This document shows positions 39,703 to 46,992 of a stretch of DNA of 52,294 bases, piece by piece. A model generated the notes under the pieces. It had not been told where the DNA came from. It saw nothing but the letters and a program-made list of their open reading frames with translations, and did no database searches. The DNA is from an uncultured Caryophanales bacterium (GTDB lineage Bacteria; Bacillota_I; Bacilli_A; RF39; UBA660). Positions within the stretch are counted from its first letter, which is position 1. Each line of letters opens with the position of its first letter. The position numbers were made by a program, and so were the translations under genes. Where the stretch lies: contig CAMUXV010000004.1 in the NCBI GenBank assembly GCA_947164795.1, forward strand, positions 1-52,294. Direction: 5' to 3'.

Positions 39703-40441
39703 ATGGCAAAAATAGTTTTACTTCAATAAAATCTGTTGATGTTGATATATCAATATTTTTATTAAGATTTAGTTCATATTGATGATGAAGATAATTAGCC
39801 ATCATATCTGCAGCTTGAATTCCATAATTATGTTTTGAGTTATAGTGGACTACTTCTACGGTTAATTTATTTTTTAGTATAGGATTTCTTATTACAGAAT
39901 AATCAAAATTAGATATGCCATTAACTAATTCTTCATATATACTTTCTTTTAAATTATAATATCCATTTGATTTAGTAGTGTCCTGATCTATTTTAATAAA
40001 TAATTCTAATTCTTTGGTAGGATCAATCTTACCATTTTTAATTGAATATAATACTATTTCTTTTATTATTCTTTTTTGTGAATAATCTATAAACCTACCA
40101 CGAGATGCTTTACTTTCCATTATCTTTGAATATACTTTTTTATTATCTATAAAAATACCAAAATTATTTTCTTTTTTTATTAAGTTATATATCCATCTTC
40201 GATGACTACTGCTTAATCTTGTAGTTCCTTTTATTTCAATACATTTTTTATTACATTTATGAATGTCATTATTACAATACTTGCATTTTAATTTATTTAT
40301 TAGTCCTCTATATTTATTAATAAAGTCACTTATTTTATTTGCATTATAGAAAAATAATCCACCATAGATACAAGAAGTCTCATTATTATTTAGTTTTCCT
40401 GAATCATCCATATAAATATATAGTTCTTGTTTATTACTCAT
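39701..40441 (-). CDS. DUF3800 family protein (RNase H-like fold) with Cys/His insertion
   Basis: YIYMDDSGKLN, QAADMMANYL; CKYCNNDIHKCNKKC insertion. Confidence 0.85.
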   Translation of the reverse strand: MSNKQELYIYMDDSGKLNNNETSCIYGGLFFYNANKISDFINKYRGLINKLKCKYCNNDIHKCNKKCIEIKGTTRLSSSHRRWIYNLIKKENNFGIFIDNKKVYSKIMESKASRGRFIDYSQKRIIKEIVLYSIKNGKIDPTKELELFIKIDQDTTKSNGYYNLKESIYEELVNGISNFDYSVIRNPILKNKLTVEVVHYNSKHNYGIQAADMMANYLHHQYELNLNKNIDISTSTDFIEVKLFLP

Positions 40442-40616
40442 TTCTTACTCCTTTCCATTTTAATTATTTAACGTTTATACTATCACATAAATAGAATGAA
40501 GTCTATATGAGTTTACACTTTATTTGTAAGAAATGCATGATAAGAATATACTAGTGATATTATTAGTATTTATAACTATTATATATAAAGGAATAAAGTT
40601 ATAACTATTTATATTT

Positions 40617-40639
40617 TCTACTTTACAGTGTAAAGTAGA
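40617..40639. promoter_or_regulatory. perfect 23-bp palindrome upstream of RNase J promoter
   Basis: TCTACTTTACA-G-TGTAAAGTAGA. Confidence 0.6.
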
Positions 40640-40672
40640 AATGTCATGCCATAAAATATTTGAAATAGACAT

Positions 40673-40701
40673 TTGCATTTTTTATTATTTTGTAGTATAA
40701 T
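40673..40701 (+). promoter_or_regulatory. promoter of RNase J gene
   Basis: TTGCAT-N17-TATAAT. Confidence 0.6.
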
Positions 40702-40785
40702 TTGTCTTGTGTGTTTATTCTTTTAAATTCTAATTTTTATTTTATTTATGAACGATATTTTAAAATTAATGAAAGGAGAAAATTA

Positions 40786-42459
40786 ATGAATACAAAGATT
40801 ATTCCTCTAGGAGGAATGGGTGAAGTTGGAAAGAATATGTACACTGTTATGTACGATGATGAGATTATTATTGTCGACTGTGGTGTTATGTTTCCCGATG
40901 ATGATTTACTTGGTATAGATTATGTTATACCTGATTTTGCTTTTCTAAAAGAAAATGAAAGTAAGATTAAAGGATTATTTATTACGCATGGACATGAAGA
41001 TCATATTGGTGGTATTCCTTTTTTACTACAGACAGCGAATATTCCTAAGATATATACTCCTGCGAATGCAAAAGAACTTATTGATAAAAAATTAGAAGAA
41101 AGAAATATTATTTATAACGATATGGTTATTTATAATGAGGATATGGTAGTTAAAACAAAACATTTTAAGATAGAATTTTTTAGAACGACACACTCAATAC
41201 CAGATTCTCATGGACTTGCTATTGATACTCCTGATGGTACTATTGTTATGACCGGAGACTTTAAATTTGACTTAACTCCTATTGGTCCGATGGCTAACTT
41301 ACATAAGATGGCTAGAATTGGTGAAAAGGGAGTTAGTGTACTTATGAGTGACTCTACGAATGCATTATCTCCTGGTGTATCTCTTAGTGAGTCGGTTGTT
41401 GATGAGAACTTAGGTGAAATATTTGCTTCTTGTAAGTATAATAGAATTATTCTAGCTACATTTGCTTCGAATGTATATCGTATTAAACATATTATTGAAA
41501 CTTGTAAAAAGAATAATAGAAAGATTGCACTATTTGGTAGAAGTATGGAAAATACTGTTGATATAGCTATTAAATGTGGGTATATTAAAGATAAAGATAT
41601 TGTAATAACTGCTGAAGAAGCAAATCATATGAAACCAGAAGAAGTATGTTTACTATGTACTGGTAGTCAAGGAGAACCACTAGCAGCATTATCTAGAATT
41701 GCATCTGGAAGTCATAGACAGATTACGCTTATGCCTAATGATGTAGTTATATTCTCATCTAGTCCTATACCAGGGAACACATCATCAGTATCTAAAACGA
41801 TTAATAAACTATATAAAAAAGGTGTTAAAGTATTTACTAATGCTGGTAGTGATATTCACTCTTCTGGTCATGCTAATCAAGAAGAACTTAAGTTAATGTT
41901 AAGACTATTTAAACCCAAATATTTTGTTCCATATCATGGAGAATTTAGAATGCTTAAGATGCATACTGATTTAGGTATTATGTGTGATGTTCCAAGAGAA
42001 AATACTTTTGTACTAGAAAACGGTGATGTTCTTGATCTTAAGAAAGGTGTTGTTACTCCTAACGGTCATGTAGAGGCAGGCGATGTATATGTCGATGGCT
42101 CTCGTATTGGAGAAGTAGGTAGTGCAGTTATTAAAGATAGAATTCTTATGAGTACTAATGGTATTCTTGTTATTATTGCTAATATGGATATTGCTAAGAA
42201 GAAATTACTTGGTGTACCTGCTATTACAACAAGAGGTTATATTTTAGTAAATGAGAATACAGATTTAATTCATGATATACAAGCTAAAGCTGCTGAAATA
42301 ATTGAAAATCATTTAAGTAATAATACTTTTAATTTTAATGATATGAAGAATGAAATGATTAATGGTCTAATACCAATACTATCTGATAAAACTGGTAGAG
42401 TACCTATTATTCTTCCTATTGTTATGGATGTTAAGTCTGAAAAAGTTGGAGTAAAATAA
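40786..42459 (+). CDS. ribonuclease J
   Basis: MNTKIIPLGGMGEVGKNMY, FITHGHEDHIGGIPFLL; ORF track begins at 40702 but SD GAAAGGAGAAA supports 40786. Confidence 0.95.
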   Translation: MNTKIIPLGGMGEVGKNMYTVMYDDEIIIVDCGVMFPDDDLLGIDYVIPDFAFLKENESKIKGLFITHGHEDHIGGIPFLLQTANIPKIYTPANAKELIDKKLEERNIIYNDMVIYNEDMVVKTKHFKIEFFRTTHSIPDSHGLAIDTPDGTIVMTGDFKFDLTPIGPMANLHKMARIGEKGVSVLMSDSTNALSPGVSLSESVVDENLGEIFASCKYNRIILATFASNVYRIKHIIETCKKNNRKIALFGRSMENTVDIAIKCGYIKDKDIVITAEEANHMKPEEVCLLCTGSQGEPLAALSRIASGSHRQITLMPNDVVIFSSSPIPGNTSSVSKTINKLYKKGVKVFTNAGSDIHSSGHANQEELKLMLRLFKPKYFVPYHGEFRMLKMHTDLGIMCDVPRENTFVLENGDVLDLKKGVVTPNGHVEAGDVYVDGSRIGEVGSAVIKDRILMSTNGILVIIANMDIAKKKLLGVPAITTRGYILVNENTDLIHDIQAKAAEIIENHLSNNTFNFNDMKNEMINGLIPILSDKTGRVPIILPIVMDVKSEKVGVK

Positions 42460-42461
42460 AA

Positions 42462-42487
42462 AACTTTATAACATTTGTTATAGAGTT
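42462..42487. terminator. bidirectional terminator between convergent RNase J and amidase genes
   Basis: AACTTTATAAC ATTT GTTATAGAGTT with T-run. Confidence 0.65.
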
Positions 42488-42492
42488 CTTTT

Positions 42493-43863
42493 TTATTCTC
42501 TAACTATTAGTATTTGACCGATACTTAGTAAATTAGATGATAGATTATTTAATTGTTTTAGCCTATCAACAGTTGTGTCAAATTTTCTTGCGATACTGTA
42601 TAGAGAATCTCCTCTTTCCACAGTATATGTTGTTTCTAATGATTGAAAAGCAGGTATTTTTAGTATTTGACCAATAGACAAAAGATTATTTTCTAAATTA
42701 TTTAATGATTTTAGTTCATCAACAGTTGTGTTGAAATCTCTAGCTATGCTATATAGAGAATCTCCTTTTTGTACTGTGTATGCTGTACTACCTTGTGATT
42801 CTTCCACAGTAGGTATTCTTAGTACTTGTCCTACTGTTAAGATATTACTTTCTATATTGTTTACCTCTTTTAAAGCATCCACAGTGGTGTTATATTTAGA
42901 AGCAATACTGTATAGGGAGTCTCCTCGTTGGACTATGTAAGTGTCCTCTGGTACTAGATTACTAGGTAATTTTAGTAATTGTCCTATCATTAAAGTATTA
43001 TTAGTTAAATTATTTAATGATTTTAACTCATCAACAGTAGTGTTGTTATCTAGAGCTATTTGATATAAAGTATCTCCTCTTTTTACGATATAGATATCTT
43101 CTTCATTATCAGTTATTGTTTCCATAGGTACTCTAAGTATTTGTCCTATAGACAAGGTATTACCTTCAATATTATTAATTCTTCTTAGTTCATCCACAGT
43201 AGTACCAAGTCTATTAGCAATAGAATATAGAGTATCTCCTCTTTGTACAGTATAAGTATTAGATATCATATTACCTGGAGGAGTATATGGCACTCCTATA
43301 TAATTTGATACAGCTTGTACTACTGCCTCCACTAAATCTTGATAATTGTTATTTAAGAAATTAACATCTTTTTGATTATCAATAAATCCATACTCTACGA
43401 TTAGAGGTTCTGTCCTTCCGGTATTACGATGGATAAAATAATAATCTTTAGATGGATTACTAGGTAATCTTCTTTGATAATATTTTCTTGTTGTTTGTCC
43501 AGTTCTTCCAATATTATTTAAGATATTCTTAGCTAAGGTATCAGGATTTCTTAGAGCATAAATGACTTCCGCTCCCTGTCCACCACCTGAATTAATATGA
43601 TTAGATAATACTATTACATCATCATTATTACCAAATTTAGATAAGATACTATTTACTCTTTCAGTAGGAGATAAAGTAACATCACTATCACGAGTTATGG
43701 CTACTGGTACTCCTAGTTCTTTAAATCTATCATACATATATTTAGAAATCAAAAGAGTGTAATCTTTTTCTAGGGCATTATTACCTACAGCACCTGAATC
43801 AGTACCACCATGTCCTGGATCGATTACAATCTTTCTTACTTCTCTATCTTCATTATTATACAT
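42493..43863 (-). CDS. N-acetylmuramoyl-L-alanine amidase (Amidase_3) with five C-terminal LysM repeats, no signal peptide
   Basis: KIVIDPGHGGTDSGAVG, VLSNHINSG, VEYGFIDN; five YTVQRGDSLYSIA...NNxLSIGQxLxIP repeats. Confidence 0.93.
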   Translation of the reverse strand: MYNNEDREVRKIVIDPGHGGTDSGAVGNNALEKDYTLLISKYMYDRFKELGVPVAITRDSDVTLSPTERVNSILSKFGNNDDVIVLSNHINSGGGQGAEVIYALRNPDTLAKNILNNIGRTGQTTRKYYQRRLPSNPSKDYYFIHRNTGRTEPLIVEYGFIDNQKDVNFLNNNYQDLVEAVVQAVSNYIGVPYTPPGNMISNTYTVQRGDTLYSIANRLGTTVDELRRINNIEGNTLSIGQILRVPMETITDNEEDIYIVKRGDTLYQIALDNNTTVDELKSLNNLTNNTLMIGQLLKLPSNLVPEDTYIVQRGDSLYSIASKYNTTVDALKEVNNIESNILTVGQVLRIPTVEESQGSTAYTVQKGDSLYSIARDFNTTVDELKSLNNLENNLLSIGQILKIPAFQSLETTYTVERGDSLYSIARKFDTTVDRLKQLNNLSSNLLSIGQILIVRE

Positions 43864-43879
43864 ATAATCACCTTCGTGA

Positions 43880-43906
43880 TATTATATGTAAATATCCTAT
43901 TTTGGT
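43880..43906 (-). promoter_or_regulatory. putative sigma-K promoter of LysM amidase
   Basis: AC-N16-CATATAATA on minus strand (consensus AC-N16/17-CATANNNTA). Confidence 0.45.
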
Positions 43907-44052
43907 TAATTTGTTTATTTATGGCAAATTGCTCTCTTCAGGGGGTCAATTTTTTATACGAGTTATCTCTTATACAAAAGTTTAAATTCCTTATAAAATA
44001 AGGTTTTATGGAACTCTAAGATTTATTATAGTTTATTAAAATTTGTATGGGT

Positions 44053-44076
44053 GTTAATGTAAAAGTTAATGTAAAA
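44053..44076. repeat. perfect 12-bp tandem duplication GTTAATGTAAAA x2
   Basis: direct reading; sits at the left edge of the defense island. Confidence 0.8.
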
Positions 44077-44107
44077 ATAAAATCTAGCTATTTTAACTAG
44101 ATTTTAT
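44077..44107 (-). terminator. terminator of helicase gene overlapping its stop codon
   Basis: ATAAAATCTAG TTAAAATAG CTAGATTTTAT-TTTT on minus strand. Confidence 0.7.
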
Positions 44108-46834
44108 ATGTGCAACTATTTCATCATTATATTTGTTCTTAAATATATTAAAATCTCTCCTATTAACAGAACTTTTTATTTGTTCAATGACATGTTCAGC
44201 AGTTTCTACAGTCCAAAATACAGTTAGATATTTTTTTGCTCTAGTTACAGAAGTATAAAATATATTTGAAGATATCATTTTTTCAATATCTTTCGTTATA
44301 ACAACCTTGACAGAATTATATTCTAATCCTTGTGCTTTATGTATTGAAATGGCATATGCAATATTAAATGGAACGATATTATTTTTATCATCATCGTCAT
44401 CATCATTTTCAAATTCTTTATCTATCGAAAATCCAATTACAGATTTATTAGAATTAATAACATCCAGTTCATTTAATGGTTTTTCTATTTCAACTTCAAA
44501 ATACATAGTTTCAGCATCTTCTTTTATATTTGAAATAACTCCTTTTAAATTATTATATAGCACCTTTTTAAACCTCTCAGTTTCAAAGAATAATACTTTA
44601 TCACCAACTTTATAAGTCTTAATTCCGAATTCAAATTTAGGATTCGGGTTGTTGTCTTGCAAATACTTATTAATTTGATTAATTCCGTATAATCCATCAT
44701 ATCCTAAGCACAAAATTATTTCATCATTATCCTTTTTTCTAAATATTTCCGTATTAAGAGGAGAACTTAAATGTTTAGAAGCCATATATTCTGTTATTTT
44801 ATCATCAAAATTTCTAACTTTATCCCATAATGTTAATAAAACTTCCTCATTGCTTCTAAAAGTTTCAGTTAATTCATATATTGAATTATTATTAATAAAT
44901 TGCTTACAGAAATAAAACCAGTTGCCAAATCGAATAGATTCAATTTGATATATGTCACCAACTAGAAGTAACAATGTATAATTGCTTTCAGACAAAGCTT
45001 TTAGTATATCCTCATTACTAACAGTACTACATTCGTCAACCACCAATATATCACAACACTTATTTATATATTCATTCTTGTTATATTCAGCTATTGTGTA
45101 AAAAACCGAATTATTAACATTAACCCTATGTTTTAAGTTTTCTACTGCTGTATTTGTGTTAGCAAGATATATTTTTGTTTTATCTGATAAATATTCAGAT
45201 AACGAATTTATTATTGTTGTTTTTCCAGTTCCAGCTGGGCCATATATTAAAGCAACTCTTGAATCGCAATACATTTTTCTAAGAATATCTTTTTTTTCAT
45301 CAGAAATACTTGTAGAAAATCCAATTTCATCCTCCCAAAATTCAAATGATTCTTTATATCCTTCAATACCCTTATTAGTCAAATCATTTATCAAGTTAAT
45401 TATGTCTATTGTACTTTTTTCATATCCTATCATAAACACATTGTTGCTTTCTTTAACAATTTTCAATAATTTTTGATTTCTATAGAGTTTTGAGTTAAAA
45501 ATGTTTATTAACTCATCAATATTTCCATATTCAGCTAATTCATCAATAGGTGTATATAATATTCCTCGTTGTTCTATATTGTTTAATATATGTCTTGCTA
45601 ACAATTGATAATTATTATCCTCATCTTCTTGTGACATGAACAAATCTTCACCACTAGGAGTATGTTGCGAAAGAGACAAAATAAATGGCAATTTTTCAAA
45701 AGGAAAGCATTGCCTTTTTAGACATAAATTCGAAAGATACTCATTTGGAATATTTTTATTTAACTGTCTCTTGATGTATATATTTTTAATAGTATATATT
45801 AAATATCTTAACACTCTATATCCAGGCTTTTTATTATTGATTATTTCTCTTAAGCCATCAAACAATTGAAATAAATAATTAGTAGGAGCTTCACCTATAT
45901 TTTTTATTTCATTTAAATATAAATCGTTAGGCAACAATAATAAATATAATAAATTATTATTAGTATTTGTTAAATAATTCATTAATTTATTATACTCTAT
46001 CATGTTACTTTTAACTACAGAATTTATATTTAATATTTTTGCTAAATTGTTGAACTCGCACGATCTAATAGCTACTCGCCAATTGTTAATTATCTTTACA
46101 GAAGTATCAGAAGAAAACAATTTTATTTTCTTTTCAAACAAAGAAATGGTAATAGCATAATTTGGTAATATATCTTCTTTTGTATATGCGATAATTCTAT
46201 CAAATTTATTGATTTTATCTGAAGCTATTGATAAAGTTATCTCATAATAAATATTATCGTTAATATATAATGGTTTAATTTTTTCTACATAATATCTTGC
46301 ATTATTAATTTTCTTAGATTCGTTATCAATTGATTCTATAACTTCTGCAATTTTTTTATAATATTCATCCAAAGAAGAATCATTATTTAAAGGATAATCT
46401 TTAATGTTTATTAGTATATCTAAATTAAATTCATCTTTTACATATTCTTTAGTTTTTAATAGATAATAGTAATACTTCTGCATTAAAAGTTCAGCGCCAT
46501 TATAATCTGGTGTATAATGCGACTTTGATGACTGCAAATAGCGATGAAAATCATATAAAAACCTAGGGTTACATCTTCTGTCTAATTCTTTATAAGCTGT
46601 TTTTTTATCCAAAAAAGAATTGCTAAGGTTGGCTTTGAATTTTTTGTTATACCATAACACAATTATATCTTCTATCAAATTTCTTAATTGTGACAAAATA
46701 TTTTGAGATAGTAAACCTCGTTCCAAATAATCCTTTTTTGAAATGTTATCATCAATGGTGATATTAGCATTATTAATTTCGATTACAACAGATTGATTCA
46801 TAAGTATCCTCCTAACAAAGCAAAAAGATATCAT
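44093..46834 (-). CDS. SF1 (RecD-like/UvrD_C_2) helicase with long N-terminal extension
   Basis: ALIYGPAGTGKTTIINSL, DILVVDECSTVSNEDI, LLVGDIYQIESIRFG, ISIHKAQGLEYNSVKVV, FYTSVTRAKKYLTVFW. Confidence 0.85.
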   Translation of the reverse strand: MISFCFVRRILMNQSVVIEINNANITIDDNISKKDYLERGLLSQNILSQLRNLIEDIIVLWYNKKFKANLSNSFLDKKTAYKELDRRCNPRFLYDFHRYLQSSKSHYTPDYNGAELLMQKYYYYLLKTKEYVKDEFNLDILINIKDYPLNNDSSLDEYYKKIAEVIESIDNESKKINNARYYVEKIKPLYINDNIYYEITLSIASDKINKFDRIIAYTKEDILPNYAITISLFEKKIKLFSSDTSVKIINNWRVAIRSCEFNNLAKILNINSVVKSNMIEYNKLMNYLTNTNNNLLYLLLLPNDLYLNEIKNIGEAPTNYLFQLFDGLREIINNKKPGYRVLRYLIYTIKNIYIKRQLNKNIPNEYLSNLCLKRQCFPFEKLPFILSLSQHTPSGEDLFMSQEDEDNNYQLLARHILNNIEQRGILYTPIDELAEYGNIDELINIFNSKLYRNQKLLKIVKESNNVFMIGYEKSTIDIINLINDLTNKGIEGYKESFEFWEDEIGFSTSISDEKKDILRKMYCDSRVALIYGPAGTGKTTIINSLSEYLSDKTKIYLANTNTAVENLKHRVNVNNSVFYTIAEYNKNEYINKCCDILVVDECSTVSNEDILKALSESNYTLLLLVGDIYQIESIRFGNWFYFCKQFINNNSIYELTETFRSNEEVLLTLWDKVRNFDDKITEYMASKHLSSPLNTEIFRKKDNDEIILCLGYDGLYGINQINKYLQDNNPNPKFEFGIKTYKVGDKVLFFETERFKKVLYNNLKGVISNIKEDAETMYFEVEIEKPLNELDVINSNKSVIGFSIDKEFENDDDDDDKNNIVPFNIAYAISIHKAQGLEYNSVKVVITKDIEKMISSNIFYTSVTRAKKYLTVFWTVETAEHVIEQIKSSVNRRDFNIFKNKYNDEIVAHIKSS

Positions 46835-46847
46835 AATAATGATATCT
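46826..46847 (-). promoter_or_regulatory. terminator-like hairpin in helicase leader
   Basis: AGATATCAT TATT ATGATATCT-TTTT on minus strand between promoter and SD. Confidence 0.5.
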
Positions 46848-46858
46848 CAACTATGTTA

Positions 46859-46887
46859 ATTATACCGCTTTTTAATTAATTTGTAAA
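46859..46887 (-). promoter_or_regulatory. promoter of helicase gene
   Basis: TTTACA-N17-TATAAT on minus strand. Confidence 0.6.
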
Positions 46888-46963
46888 ACTATTCGGAACT
46901 ATCTTATTCTAAATTAGAAAAATTTTCTTTTGATTTCTTTTATTCAAATTTCTCAAAATAACA

Positions 46964-46989
46964 TTTATTAAATATGTATATTTAATAAA
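46964..46989. terminator. AT-only palindrome downstream of OLD gene
   Basis: TTTATTAAATA TGTA TATTTAATAAA perfect 11-bp arms. Confidence 0.35.
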
Positions 46990-46992
46990 TAA

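Noticed and set aside
40571-40609. direct repeat TATAACTATT x2 upstream of RNase J
   Set aside because: Short and AT-rich, expected by chance in this composition; only the nearby perfect 23-bp palindrome kept.
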